DNA from: Pirellulales bacterium
Lineage (GTDB): Bacteria > Planctomycetota > Planctomycetia > Pirellulales > JACPPG01
DNA length: 64,000 bases
Reading direction: 5' to 3'
NCBI GenBank assembly: GCA_036499395.1
Contig: DASYDW010000135.1
Span: forward strand, 1 to 64,000
Shown: positions 18,090 through 27,443 of the stretch, in pieces
How the letters are laid out: every line of letters begins with the position of its first letter
Numbering within the stretch: the first letter of the stretch is position 1
Notes under the pieces: model-generated
Database searches by the model: none
What the model was told of the DNA's origin: nothing
Seen by the model: the letters and a program-made list of their open reading frames with translations, nothing else
Position numbers and translations under genes: made by a program

Positions 18090-19409
18090 TTACTCGTTGA
18101 CGTCTGTTTCCAGGAAGCGGGCCAGCCGGTGAAAGTCCGAGGACGGCTCGACGAAGCGCACCACCGTGACCAGGGTTTGCGAATCGACCAGTTCCTGGAA
18201 GGGAACGTAATTCAATTCGAGCTGTCCGCGCACCGAGACCATGACACCGTTCAGCTTCTCCTCGACCAGCGCCCGGTAGGCGCCGACGCCCAATTGGCTG
18301 CCGAGCATTACGTCGAACGCATGCGGCCGGGCGCAACGTGCTTCGTATCCCAATTGTAAACCGGTGACGCGGCGCGGCTTTCCTGCCTGCCGCTGATACT
18401 CGGCGGCGATCAGCTTGGCGAACTTGCGGCAGAGGTTCACTTGCGAAATCGAAATGTGGCCGTGATCATCGCGCGAAACGCCTTCCAGGTATTGTTGCGG
18501 AAGGAATTCGGCCAACCCTTCGCCGATCACGATGACGCCGAATTCCTTCTTATCGCGCGTTTCACGCACCCGCATCGTGGTGACGATGCGGCGGATCACT
18601 TCGTCGACCTTCATCACCGGACGCATGACGTTCTCGCCGGTGATGGGATCTTGAAAAGCTTCCTCGTCGCGGTACTTGCCGGTGATATCCTCGACGCTAA
18701 TGACCAGGCTAGCCTCGCCCGCGATGGCGGTGCCGTAAGCCAACCAGCCGGCACTGCGCCCCATCGTTTCGGCCAGGTAGTACGAACGGTTCGCTTCGGC
18801 ATCGGCCAGCAGATTTCGAATTTCGCTGGCCAACGTCTCTACCGCTGTGAAGTAACCAAAAGTGAAATCAATGCCGCTGTAGTCGTTGTCGATCGTTTTC
18901 GGCAGGTGCACCACCGGCATCCGTCGCGCATCGGCCGGCAGAAAATCCTGGAACATTTTGAACTTGTTGGCGGTTTTCAGCGTGTCATCACCGCCGATCG
19001 ACACCAGCGCGTCGACATTCAGCGAAGCCAGCGCCTCGTAGGCCGTGCGCAGTTGCGCCGTGCGTTCCGGATCGCGCAGGTGCTCAGGGCGCGCGATGTC
19101 CCTGCCAGGATTGGTGCGCGCCGTACCAATCAAAATTCCCTGGCTGCTGCGCGTGCGTTTGAGCAGCTTCTGGTCGATCATCACGTAGTCTTGCCCTTCG
19201 ACCAGGGGGCGTTCGGGACTGTACTCGACCAGGTGCGAGTATCCGTGCAAAACCCCGACGACTTCGATGCCGTTGCGCAAGAACGACGCAGCGGCAGTCG
19301 ATATCACGGCGTTGGCCGCCGGAGCCGGACCGCCGGCAAAGAGAATCGCCACTTTGCGAATGGGACTATCGGCGTGGGCAGGGCTGGAAAGCGGTGAGGT
19401 CGTTGTCAT
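18090..19409 (-). CDS. pfp: Phosphofructokinase, pyrophosphate-dependent type
   Basis: A 439-residue glycolytic enzyme phosphorylating fructose 6-phosphate. It contains GGDDT (139-143), PKTIDND (170-176) with the catalytic aspartate, and MGRSAGW for substrate binding. The second aspartate in GGDD (D142), together with the lysine of PKTIDND, is the known signature of PPi-using enzymes; ATP-using ones have glycine there. The reaction would be reversible and serve both glycolysis and gluconeogenesis. A strong GGAGG ribosome binding site (19417-19421 on the complement) lies seven bases before the ATG. It is a single-gene unit by spacing. PPi dependence is inferred from the motif. Confidence 0.9.
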   Translation of the reverse strand: MTTTSPLSSPAHADSPIRKVAILFAGGPAPAANAVISTAAASFLRNGIEVVGVLHGYSHLVEYSPERPLVEGQDYVMIDQKLLKRTRSSQGILIGTARTNPGRDIARPEHLRDPERTAQLRTAYEALASLNVDALVSIGGDDTLKTANKFKMFQDFLPADARRMPVVHLPKTIDNDYSGIDFTFGYFTAVETLASEIRNLLADAEANRSYYLAETMGRSAGWLAYGTAIAGEASLVISVEDITGKYRDEEAFQDPITGENVMRPVMKVDEVIRRIVTTMRVRETRDKKEFGVIVIGEGLAEFLPQQYLEGVSRDDHGHISISQVNLCRKFAKLIAAEYQRQAGKPRRVTGLQLGYEARCARPHAFDVMLGSQLGVGAYRALVEEKLNGVMVSVRGQLELNYVPFQELVDSQTLVTVVRFVEPSSDFHRLARFLETDVNE

Positions 19410-19593
19410 GGGGAATCCTCCGGGGCATGCGGCCGCCTAAACACGCGTGCGGCTGCCGCAGCCACGCATCGCGAATCAAGAGTCTCGAACGAACGCCGCC
19501 GTGTGATCGGACGCGAATCGTTTTATGACCGGCCTACGATCCGTCAGGCAAATCGTGGGGAATGCTGGTTCGCCAGCATTTCGCAACGACCAA

Positions 19594-20937
19594 CTAGCCG
19601 GGCCAGGTCCTCTCGATGAACTTCGTATCCACCGTGCCGGCGGCAAACGCGGAATGCCGCAGAATCTCTAATTGGCGCGGCACCGTGGTTTTGATCCCTT
19701 CGATCCGCAACTCGGATAGCGCCGTTTGCATCGCGTTAATCGCTTCGGCGCGCGTCGGCCGGTGAACCAGTAACTTACCAATCATCGAGTCATAATACGG
19801 CGAAACCACGTAGCCCGCATAGGCATGTGAATCGAAGCGGACGCCGGGGCCGCCGGGCACCATCAGTTTTTCGATCCGCCCGGGGCTGGGTTGGAAGCCA
19901 TGCTGCGGATCCTCGGCATTGATCCGGCATTCCAAGGCCACACCTGTGGTGTGGATGTCCTCCTGCTTGAAGGGGAGTTTTTCGCCAGCCGCGACCAGCA
20001 GCTGTGTTTTGATCAAGTCGATGCCGGTCACCATTTCCGTAACCGGATGTTCGACCTGGATGCGGGCATTAACTTCGATGAAATAGAAATTTCCGTCGCG
20101 ATCGACGATGAATTCGACGGTGCCGGCATTTGTGTAATCGGCGCTTTTGATCAGCGACACCGCGGCCTGGCAAAGCTTATTGCGAACTTTCGGATCGAGA
20201 TGCGCGCCGGGGCTTTCCTCGATCACCTTCTGATGGCGGCGTTGCATCGTGCAATCGCGCTCCCACAGGTGGCAAACATTGCCGTACTGGTCGGCGATGA
20301 TTTGCACTTCGATGTGGCGCGGCAGCTCGATGTATTTTTCTAGATAGATCGCCGAGTTACCGAAGGCGGCTTGCGCCTCGGCCTGCGCTTGCTGAATCGC
20401 GCTCGTTAGAACCAGGTCATTGGCGGCCACGCGCATGCCACGGCCACCGCCGCCGGCCGAGGCCTTGATCAATACGGGGAAACCGATCTGGTGCGCGATC
20501 TCGATCGCATCACGCTCGTTGGTGATCAAACCATCGCTACCCGGCACGCAGGGCACTCCGGCGGCGCGGGCCATCTTGCGGGCCTCGTTCTTGTCCCCCA
20601 GGCGGCGCATGGCCTCGAAACCGGGGCCGATGAAGTCGATGTTGCAGCTACGGCAGACTTCGTTGAAATGGGCGTTCTCGGACAGAAAGCCATAGCCCGG
20701 GTGAATCGCCTGCACGTTGCCGATCTCGGCAGCGCTGATGACGCGATCGATTTTCAGGTAACTTTCGCTGGCTTTCGCGGGGCCGACGCAATACGCCTCG
20801 TCGGCCAACTCGAGGTACTGGGCCCCGCGGTCCGCCTCGCTATAGATGGCGACCGTCTCGATTCCTAATTCGCGGCAAGCGCGGATGATGCGCAGCGCGA
20901 TTTCGCCGCGATTGGCCACCAGGATTCGTTTGAACAT
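19594..20937 (-). CDS. accC: Biotin carboxylase subunit of acetyl-CoA carboxylase
   Basis: A 447-residue ATP-grasp enzyme that carboxylates biotin on the carrier protein, the first half of the committed step of fatty acid synthesis. It starts with the typical [19 protein letters not shown] and contains the glycine-rich ATP loop [12 protein letters not shown], the [14 protein letters not shown] segment, [13 protein letters not shown], and the [16 protein letters not shown] metal-binding region. Length matches the family. It follows accB by 36 bases and is probably in one operon with it. A second biotin carboxylase-like chain fused to its own carrier domain is encoded at 39976-41949. Confidence 0.97.
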   Translation of the reverse strand: MFKRILVANRGEIALRIIRACRELGIETVAIYSEADRGAQYLELADEAYCVGPAKASESYLKIDRVISAAEIGNVQAIHPGYGFLSENAHFNEVCRSCNIDFIGPGFEAMRRLGDKNEARKMARAAGVPCVPGSDGLITNERDAIEIAHQIGFPVLIKASAGGGGRGMRVAANDLVLTSAIQQAQAEAQAAFGNSAIYLEKYIELPRHIEVQIIADQYGNVCHLWERDCTMQRRHQKVIEESPGAHLDPKVRNKLCQAAVSLIKSADYTNAGTVEFIVDRDGNFYFIEVNARIQVEHPVTEMVTGIDLIKTQLLVAAGEKLPFKQEDIHTTGVALECRINAEDPQHGFQPSPGRIEKLMVPGGPGVRFDSHAYAGYVVSPYYDSMIGKLLVHRPTRAEAINAMQTALSELRIEGIKTTVPRQLEILRHSAFAAGTVDTKFIERTWPG

Positions 20938-20973
20938 GATCCGATCACCCGCTCGAGGCCCGAGCGTCCGGGG

Positions 20974-21456
20974 TTATTGGCGGGGGTCGACTTTGAACAA
21001 CGGTTGACCGTATTCCACCGGAGCGCCCGTTTCGACCAGGACCGCCACGATCTGTCCCGAGGTTTCGGCTTGAATCGGGTTGAAGACCTTCATGGCCTCA
21101 ATGATGCACACGGTCGTTTCCTTGCCGACATGATCGCCGACCTTGACGAACGACGGCGCGTCAGGACTAGGGGCGGCGTAGAACGTGCCAACGATCGGAC
21201 TTTTGATCACGACCAGATGTTCGTCGCTGGGGGGCGCTGGCGGAGCGGCGGCCCGACCTCCTGCTGCCGAAGTCGGGGCCGATTGCCGGACTTCGACCGG
21301 AGTCGAGACCATCTCTCCTTGCTTTCGCAGCCGGATGCGAAGCGGACCCTGGCGCAGATCAATCTCGCCCAAGTCATGTTCATTCATCAACACGACCAAC
21401 TGGCGAAGCTTCTTCAGGTCAAACACGTCGCCGGAGTTGGACGCAGGATTGGACAT
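20974..21456 (-). CDS. accB: Biotin carboxyl carrier protein of acetyl-CoA carboxylase
   Basis: A 160-residue protein with the usual three parts: an N-terminal region (about 10-55), an Ala/Pro-rich linker (about 58-78) and a biotinyl domain (about 80-158). Biotin attaches to K123 in E-A-M-K. The KSPIVGTFYAAPSPDAPSFV stretch, with the thumb region of AccB, is clear. It lies between a downstream accC and an upstream M24 peptidase gene, an order also seen in Gram-positive pepP/efp-accB-accC clusters, although efp is missing here. Confidence 0.96.
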   Translation of the reverse strand: MSNPASNSGDVFDLKKLRQLVVLMNEHDLGEIDLRQGPLRIRLRKQGEMVSTPVEVRQSAPTSAAGGRAAAPPAPPSDEHLVVIKSPIVGTFYAAPSPDAPSFVKVGDHVGKETTVCIIEAMKVFNPIQAETSGQIVAVLVETGAPVEYGQPLFKVDPRQ

Positions 21457-21611
21457 GCCGTATCTCCGTGATGCACGCGGCGGAACGCGTCGGGCAGGAA
21501 AAGTAATTGCCGGCCCGTCGACTCCGCCGGGCTCTTGAATTCGTTTAAATCTTCGCCGCCGAACCCCAGAGTCGCCCGTCGGGCGTCTCTACCGTCGGGC
21601 GGAATTTTGTC

Positions 21612-22703
21612 TCAGCGAACGACAGCCTCTTCGAGCGTCTTCGGAACGTTGGTCAAAACTTCGTAGCCGGTCTTGGTTACGAGAATATCATCCTCGATTC
21701 GCACTCCCCCCCATCCCGGCAGGTAGATGCCCGGCTCGACCGTCACGACCATGCCCGGCCGCAGTACCTGTTCGGCAGCGGCTGCCAGCCGCGGGGCCTC
21801 GTGAATGTCGAGCCCCAGCCCGTGCCCCAAACCGTGTCCGAAGTGCTTTCCAAACCCGGCGTCGGCAATGATCCCCCGCGCGACCGCGTCGACCTCTCGC
21901 CCGGTGAGACCAGGCTTAATTGTAGCGATTGCCTGGAGCTGTGCTTTGAGCACAACGTTATACACCCGTTCGAGTTTGGGCGAAATCTTACCGGTGACCA
22001 AAACCCTCGTCAAGTCGCTCTTGTAGTGCCGCGCTGTGGCGCCCCAATCGACTAAAACGAAGTCGCCGTCGCCGATTTTCTGGTCCGTGGGCTGGGCATG
22101 CGGTAGCGCCGCGCGCGCTCCCACGGCAATGATTGGTGGGAAGCTGCAGCCGCGCGCTCCGAGCAGCCGCAGCTGGTATTCCAGGTCGGCCGCGACTTCC
22201 TTCTCGGTTCGCTCGGGCCGTAGCGTGGCCCGCAGGATGGCGAACCCCTTTTCGGCGTAGCGCGCCGCGAGCTCGATCTCTTCGATCTCTTGTTTGTCTT
22301 TGATGACCCGCAGTTGTTCCACCAAGCCAGCGGCCGGCACCAGCTTCAGCTTTGGCAGCTTCGCCTCGAGCTGTGCGTGCAGACCGACCGTCATCCAATC
22401 GGCTTCGACCGCCAGATTCACCATCTTGGCCGAACGGGCCGCCTCGGCCACACCGTCCAGCATGTTCTTGCCGGGCGGGCGGATGTTGACCGTGATTTCG
22501 GGGCATTCCTCTTCGAGCTGCGTCGTATAGCGCGGATCGCTGACGAGGATCGTCTCCTTCGGACCGACGATCAGATAGCTGTCATCGCCGGTAAACCCTG
22601 TCAGATACGTAACGTTCGTGAAGTTCGTGACCAGAAGCGAGTCAGCGCCCGCGGCACGGACAAGTTTGCGAAGCTGGCTGCGACGGTTCTCGTGTCGACT
22701 CAT
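21612..22703 (-). CDS. Xaa-Pro aminopeptidase/dipeptidase, M24B family
   Basis: A 363-residue cytoplasmic metallopeptidase cleaving peptides beside proline. The N-terminal creatinase-like domain contains TNFTNVTYLTGFTGDDSY. The pita-bread catalytic domain contains the metal ligands: two aspartates in VDWGATARHYKSDLTR, the histidine in GHGLGHGLGLDIHE, and the glutamates in VEPGIYLPG and RIEDDILVT. A TTG-initiated frame extends to 22766, but the ATG at 22703 gives the normal family length and starts at the conserved MSRHENRRSQLRKL. It precedes accB on the same strand by 155 bases. Confidence 0.92.
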   Translation of the reverse strand: MSRHENRRSQLRKLVRAAGADSLLVTNFTNVTYLTGFTGDDSYLIVGPKETILVSDPRYTTQLEEECPEITVNIRPPGKNMLDGVAEAARSAKMVNLAVEADWMTVGLHAQLEAKLPKLKLVPAAGLVEQLRVIKDKQEIEEIELAARYAEKGFAILRATLRPERTEKEVAADLEYQLRLLGARGCSFPPIIAVGARAALPHAQPTDQKIGDGDFVLVDWGATARHYKSDLTRVLVTGKISPKLERVYNVVLKAQLQAIATIKPGLTGREVDAVARGIIADAGFGKHFGHGLGHGLGLDIHEAPRLAAAAEQVLRPGMVVTVEPGIYLPGWGGVRIEDDILVTKTGYEVLTNVPKTLEEAVVR

Positions 22704-22905
22704 GGTTACGGCACGACGGAGATTCAGCCCCGCCGATGCGAAATTTCCTGGATGTTTTACCCGCAAGATGTTGCTATGTGCTATCAGTTGCGCGGCTTCT
22801 TGACAACCTCAAAAGGCAGGCGCCGACACCCGAAACGGCCGTGGATTTGCCAGGAATATGGGGTGAAACGGGGGCTGCTCGCAACGTGTCGGCCGCCTCG
22901 TTACG

Positions 22906-23691
22906 ATGGACATCATGGAACCATCGGACCTGACGAATCTGGCGCAGAACCTGTTGAGCGGCGAGCTGTCCGTCGCGGACTTTGTACGGCGACTTTCGCA
23001 GGGCGCCATCGCTGACGTCGGTGATGCGCAGCTCGATCTGGATCGGCATCGGCGCTGCGGTTTTCCCGAAGTCGTCTTCGGCCAGGGAAAGTCGCTCGAA
23101 TCGTTGGAGCGCATCTTCGAGCGCTTGCAAAATGAAGGCATCGATGTGCTCGCCACGCGCGTTCCGTCCGAGTTTGCGACGGCGCTACTGCGTCGATTTC
23201 CGACCGGACGTTACAACGCCGTGGGGCGGATCTTTCGTATTCCGCTCGCCGCGAGCGGAAAGGAGGCCCAGCCGCGTGGGCGCGTGGCGATCGTTACGGC
23301 CGGTACCAGCGACCTGCCCGTCGCCGAAGAAGCTCGCGAGACCGCTTTATGGATGGGGGCCGAGGTAAGTTTCGTGCAGGACGTGGGCGTAGCGGGGCCG
23401 CACCGTTTGCCGGCACGGTTGCCGCAAATCCTCGGCTCGGATGCCGTGGTTGTCATTGCCGGCATGGAGGGGGCGCTGCCGAGCGTTGTCGGCGGCCATG
23501 TCGATTGTCCTGTGATCGCGGTCCCCACGAGCGTCGGATACGGCGCCAACCTTGGCGGCATCGCGGCACTATTGAGCATGTTAAATAGCTGCGCCGCCAA
23601 TGTGACGGTTGTAAATATCGACGCCGGATTCAAAGGGGCGTACGTCGCCGGCTTGATCGCCCAGAACGCGGCGCGACAGCGACACGCTTAA
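22906..23691 (+). CDS. larB: Nickel pincer cofactor biosynthesis protein LarB
   Basis: A 261-residue protein of the LarB family, which carboxylates and hydrolyses nicotinic acid adenine dinucleotide to start synthesis of the nickel-pincer nucleotide used by lactate racemase and related LarA enzymes. The C-terminal half is PurE-like and shows VAIVTAGTSDLPVAEEA and VPTSVGYGANLGGIAALLSM with the conserved LNSCA. larC, larE and larA are not in the window. It is divergent from the M24 peptidase gene. A second in-frame ATG at 22915 is possible. Confidence 0.92.
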   Translation: MDIMEPSDLTNLAQNLLSGELSVADFVRRLSQGAIADVGDAQLDLDRHRRCGFPEVVFGQGKSLESLERIFERLQNEGIDVLATRVPSEFATALLRRFPTGRYNAVGRIFRIPLAASGKEAQPRGRVAIVTAGTSDLPVAEEARETALWMGAEVSFVQDVGVAGPHRLPARLPQILGSDAVVVIAGMEGALPSVVGGHVDCPVIAVPTSVGYGANLGGIAALLSMLNSCAANVTVVNIDAGFKGAYVAGLIAQNAARQRHA

Positions 23692-23725
23692 GAGCAGTTC
23701 CAAAACTACCTACTGACCAACATTC

Positions 23726-23798
<73 letters not shown>

Positions 23799-23871
23799 AG
23801 CCTCGATTTTAAAATAGGCTGAAGATGCGTACACTTCTCATCGATTCAACCCATACGACGCGCGCAAGATC

Positions 23872-24735
23872 ATGGATGAGTCCAATCTGCCACGACTGCC
23901 AAAGCGGTCGGCTGATGCGAACAAAGGAGACTTTGGCCGCGCTCTTTTAATCGGCGGTTCGCGCGGCATGGCCGGGGCCGCCGGATTGGCCGGCATGGCC
24001 ACGGCGCGCAGTGGGGCGGGACTTGTACGACTGGCGGTCGCCGATAGCTGTCTCGACACGATCGCGGCCTACGAGCCGTCACTGATGACATCCCCCGTGG
24101 CGTGCGATGACGAAGGGCGCATTGCCGGCGCGGCCCGCGCGAAATTGGCCGAATTGACTAAACCGTCGGCGGCGACCGTCGTGGCGTGTGGTCCTGGCTT
24201 GTCACGCTCGGTCGAACTCGATGAGTTGGTCGCCTGGCTTTACACAACTCTCCAGCAACCGGCCGTGTTCGATGCCGACGCCCTGAATGCCTTGGCCGCG
24301 CAGCCGGACGTTCTACGCCGCGCCGCGGGTCCGCGCGTGCTGACGCCGCATCCCGGTGAGTTTGCACGGCTGGTGCAGGCGCCGAAGATCGGCGCGCGTG
24401 ACGAGCAAGAGCGACAAGCCATCGACCTGGCCAAGACGATCGGCGCTGTAATCGTGCTCAAGGGGCACCGCACGCTGGTCACCGACGGCAGGCAAACCGC
24501 GCACAACACGACCGGCAACCCCGGCATGGCCACCGGAGGGAGCGGCGACGTGCTGACCGGCATCATCACGGCGCTACTGGCGCAGAAGTTAAGCCCGTTC
24601 GATGCGGCACGCCTGGGCGTTCACGTCCACGGCCTGGCCGGCGACCTGGCCGCGGCTGAACTGGGCGAGATTTCGTTGATCGCAAGTGACCTGGTGCGCT
24701 TCCTGCCGGCGGCGTTTCGGGAAGTTGCTGATTGA
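23872..24735 (+). CDS. nnrD: ADP-dependent NAD(P)H-hydrate dehydratase
   Basis: A 287-residue ribokinase-like repair enzyme converting the S-form of hydrated NAD(P)H back to NAD(P)H at the expense of ADP. Key segments are NKGDFGRALLIGGS near the N-terminus, FDADALNAL, TPHPGEFARL, VLKGHRTLV and the anion-hole motif NPGMATGGSGDVLTG. The N-terminal epimerase domain found fused in YjeF/Nnr proteins is absent, so this is the stand-alone dehydratase. No epimerase gene is seen nearby. Confidence 0.93.
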   Translation: MDESNLPRLPKRSADANKGDFGRALLIGGSRGMAGAAGLAGMATARSGAGLVRLAVADSCLDTIAAYEPSLMTSPVACDDEGRIAGAARAKLAELTKPSAATVVACGPGLSRSVELDELVAWLYTTLQQPAVFDADALNALAAQPDVLRRAAGPRVLTPHPGEFARLVQAPKIGARDEQERQAIDLAKTIGAVIVLKGHRTLVTDGRQTAHNTTGNPGMATGGSGDVLTGIITALLAQKLSPFDAARLGVHVHGLAGDLAAAELGEISLIASDLVRFLPAAFREVAD

Positions 24736-24799
24736 CCGTGAATGCCGCCCGGGCAATAGTTATTCATATCGGGCGATTGCTCTTGCGAGGGTCGGAATC

Positions 24800-25405
24800 A
24801 TGCAAAAAACGGCCGTGATGCTCAGTCCTGCGGATCACGGTCGCCGCATGTCACTGGCCGAGTTCGAGAATGCGATCTCGGAAAATGGCACGCTCTATGA
24901 ATTGAACCGAGGTGTGATCGAGATGATCAACGTGCCAGGGCGGAGGCATTTTGCGCTGGTCAATGCCGTGCGCCGGCAGTTGGCGGGATACGACGTGGCC
25001 AATCCCGGGGCCATCTATGGAATTGCTTCCGGCAGCGATTGCAAGATTCTGATCGAGTCGCTGGAATCCGAGCGGCACCCCGACGTGGCCGTCTACAAAT
25101 CTCTGCCCCCGTCGGGAGCCGATTATTGGTCGCGTTGGATACCCGAGGTCGTGATCGAGGTCGTGTCGCCGCGTGGGGAGGATCGCGACTACGTCGAGAA
25201 GCGAGAAGAGTATCTGAAGTTCGGAATTCAGGAGTACTGGATCGTTGACGGCGAGCGGCGTGTGTTAATTGTGCTTGTACGCCAGGGGGACCAGTGGGAG
25301 GAACGACGTATCCACCCTCCGGAAAAGTACGCTTCTATTTCGCTGCCCGGGTTTGAACTCGACTGCGCAGCGGTATTCGCCGCCGCCGATTCCGTCGGCG
25401 GCTGA
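24800..25405 (+). CDS. Uma2-family (DUF820) PD-(D/E)XK nuclease-like protein
   Basis: A 201-residue protein starting at the ATG at 24800, since the longer frame runs into nnrD. It follows the Uma2 pattern: an N-terminal YELNRGVIEMI segment, then the acidic active-site pair as the Asp in ERHPDVAVY and the Glu in PEVVIEVVSP, then the Lys region DYVEKREEYLKFGIQEYWIVD. The fold is that of restriction-type nucleases, but the cellular role of Uma2 proteins is not established. They occur in many paralogs in planctomycetes and cyanobacteria and are often thought to be mobile. No partner gene is visible. Confidence 0.85.
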   Translation: MQKTAVMLSPADHGRRMSLAEFENAISENGTLYELNRGVIEMINVPGRRHFALVNAVRRQLAGYDVANPGAIYGIASGSDCKILIESLESERHPDVAVYKSLPPSGADYWSRWIPEVVIEVVSPRGEDRDYVEKREEYLKFGIQEYWIVDGERRVLIVLVRQGDQWEERRIHPPEKYASISLPGFELDCAAVFAAADSVGG

Positions 25406-25472
25406 GTCGCAAAACTTCGGTCCTCAATCAAGGCAACCAGCACAGTCGTCGGCTTTCCGTAGGCGCGCATTG

Positions 25473-25901
25473 ATGCCACTTTTCCCTCGCAACCAAACGC
25501 CCTTAAAGCAGTTCGTCGCGCTCATCGAATCGAGCGGCCTGTTGCCAAAAGATGTCGTGCAACGCGCGCATGATGCGGCTATTACTGTACAGACCGATTC
25601 AGATCTCGAAACTAGCGACGAAATATCCACTCTCGCCGATTCCCTCGTAAAGTGCGGGCTCTTGACAATCTGGCAGTGCGAGAAGTTACGTCAGGGAAGG
25701 TGGAAGGGATTTTTTCTCGGCCCGTTTAAGTTGCTGGGGCACGTTGCTACGACAGAGACAGATTCGATCTATCTAGCCGAAGAGATTTATCTCAATCGCC
25801 GCGTACATTTGCATGTGCTACCCTGCAATAAGCATGTGCAATCGCTCTCCGATTGGCACGTCTTCGAAGGCGTACAGTTCAAAGTCGTCGAGGTCGGCTG
25901 A
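25473..25901 (+). pseudogene. Truncated N-terminal part of a planctomycete-type Ser/Thr kinase
   Basis: This 142-residue frame looks like the region before and at the start of a planctomycete Ser/Thr kinase. Residues 55-80 (LADSLVKCGLLTIWQCEKL) match the helical module that usually precedes such kinases. FLGPFKLLGHVATTETDSIY (81-100) stands where the nucleotide-binding loop G-x-G-x-x-G-x-V-Y would be, and RRVHLHVLP (109-117) where the V-A-I-K-V-L-P lysine strand would be. The loop glycines are mostly lost and the ATP-binding lysine is H. The rest of the kinase is missing. It is probably a degraded kinase or a small regulatory relic. Confidence 0.6.
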
Positions 25902-25967
25902 GCTCAAGAACGCCCAGCCGCAATGGCGAATTGCCAGATACCCGGCTCGATGGCTCGTGACCTTAGG

Positions 25968-27443
25968 TCACATCGCCGCGATCAGTTCCAGGCAGATCTC
26001 GCGGACCCGTGCTGGGTTGACGTTCGGGTTGGCCTTTTTGGCTTGCCCGACGAAGGCCCCCGCGGCTTGCATCTTTCCGGCCTTTACGTCGGCGACGAGC
26101 TTGGGATTGGCCGCGATGAGCTGCTTGCACAATTCGACAAGTGCCGATTCGTCGACCTTTTCGATACCCAATTCCTGCATCGCCTCTTCGAGCGATTTGC
26201 CTGCCGAGACCATCAGCGCGAAGACTTCGCGACCGCGCGTCGTGTCGACCTCGCCAGCCTTCACCTTCTTCAGCAGATCGGCCAGTGCCCAGGGTCGAAC
26301 CGGGAAGGCCTCGATATCGGTGCCGAGTTCCTTAAGAAGTCTCAGCACGTCCTGCTGAACCCAGTTGCTGGCCACCTTTCCGTCGCCGCAGGTATCGGCC
26401 ACGTCGACAAAGTAACTGACCAGCTCGCGTCCCTGATTCACTAGCACGTCGCTGTCGTAGGCATTGATGCCGTACGTTTTCTCCAGACGCTCGCGCATTT
26501 GGGCGGGCAATTCACCCAGCTCGGCGCGGACCCGCTCGACTTCTTCGGCCGCGACGGTGACCGGCACCAGGTCAGGGTCCGGGAAGTATCGGTAATCGCT
26601 CGATTCTTCCTTATGACGCTGGCCATGCGTGACATTGGCCGTGTCATCCCAGCCGCGCGTTTGCTTCGGCACGTCCCCCAGCTTTTGTCTTGTCTCTTGC
26701 CAGACGTCGTATTGCCGTGCCGATTCGTAGGTGAGCGCTCGCTCGACGGCGCGGAAGCTGTTCATATTCTTGATCTCGACGATCGGGGTGGCGATCTTCT
26801 CCCCGCGTTCGTCCGTCAGATGCAAGTTCACGTTCGCGTCGACACGCAGGCTCCCTTCCTGCATGTTGCAATCGGAAACGCCCAGGTACGTGAGCAACAG
26901 CTTTAGTTCTTCCAGAAAGGCCTTGGCCTCGGCCGGCGAGCGCATGTCAGGCTGCGACACGATTTCCAACAGCGGCGTGCCGGCGCGGTTCAGATCGATC
27001 CGGCTGTCGGCCTGGCCTGCCTTCTCGTCGTGCATGCTCTTGCCGGCGTCTTCTTCCAGGTGGGCGCGGATGATGCCGACCCGTTTCGGCTTGAAGCGTC
27101 CTTTCGCGTCCGCGATTTCGACGTAGCCATCGCTGCTGAACGGCAGATCGTACTGGCTGATCTGATAGCCCTTTGGCAGGTCAGGGTAGTAGTACTGTTT
27201 GCGATCCCATTTCGTAAACGGCGCGATCTGACAATTCAGCGCCACGGCCGTTCGCAACGACAATTCAAATGCCCGACGGTTCATCACCGGCAACGTGCCA
27301 GGCATGCCGGTGCAGATCGGACAGGTCTGCGTATTCGGTCCGGCGCCAAACTGCGTGCTGCACCCGCAGAAGAGCTTGCTCTGCGTGGCCAGTTGCACGT
27401 GGACTTCCAAGCCGATGACGATCGTATAGGGTGTGTCGCTCAC
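25968..27443 (-). CDS. gatB: Asp-tRNA(Asn)/Glu-tRNA(Gln) amidotransferase subunit B
   Basis: A 491-residue subunit of the GatCAB complex, which amidates mischarged Glu-tRNA(Gln) and/or Asp-tRNA(Asn). It begins with YTIVIGLEVHVQLATQSKLF and has CGCSTQFGAGPNTQTCPICTG, carrying the structural zinc cysteines. The kinase-like cradle (DLPKGYQISQYDLPF) and the helical and YqeY-like tail (about 330-491) complete the family layout. Its start overlaps the end of gatA by four bases, indicating translational coupling. Confidence 0.97.
   Translation of the reverse strand: MSDTPYTIVIGLEVHVQLATQSKLFCGCSTQFGAGPNTQTCPICTGMPGTLPVMNRRAFELSLRTAVALNCQIAPFTKWDRKQYYYPDLPKGYQISQYDLPFSSDGYVEIADAKGRFKPKRVGIIRAHLEEDAGKSMHDEKAGQADSRIDLNRAGTPLLEIVSQPDMRSPAEAKAFLEELKLLLTYLGVSDCNMQEGSLRVDANVNLHLTDERGEKIATPIVEIKNMNSFRAVERALTYESARQYDVWQETRQKLGDVPKQTRGWDDTANVTHGQRHKEESSDYRYFPDPDLVPVTVAAEEVERVRAELGELPAQMRERLEKTYGINAYDSDVLVNQGRELVSYFVDVADTCGDGKVASNWVQQDVLRLLKELGTDIEAFPVRPWALADLLKKVKAGEVDTTRGREVFALMVSAGKSLEEAMQELGIEKVDESALVELCKQLIAANPKLVADVKAGKMQAAGAFVGQAKKANPNVNPARVREICLELIAAM

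Noticed and set aside
18441-19397. A 318-codon frame opposite the phosphofructokinase gene
   Set aside because: Antisense shadow; the minus-strand gene is intact with a strong ribosome binding site.
25473-25901. An active protein kinase
   Set aside because: The catalytic loop and DFG region are missing and the nucleotide loop is not conserved.
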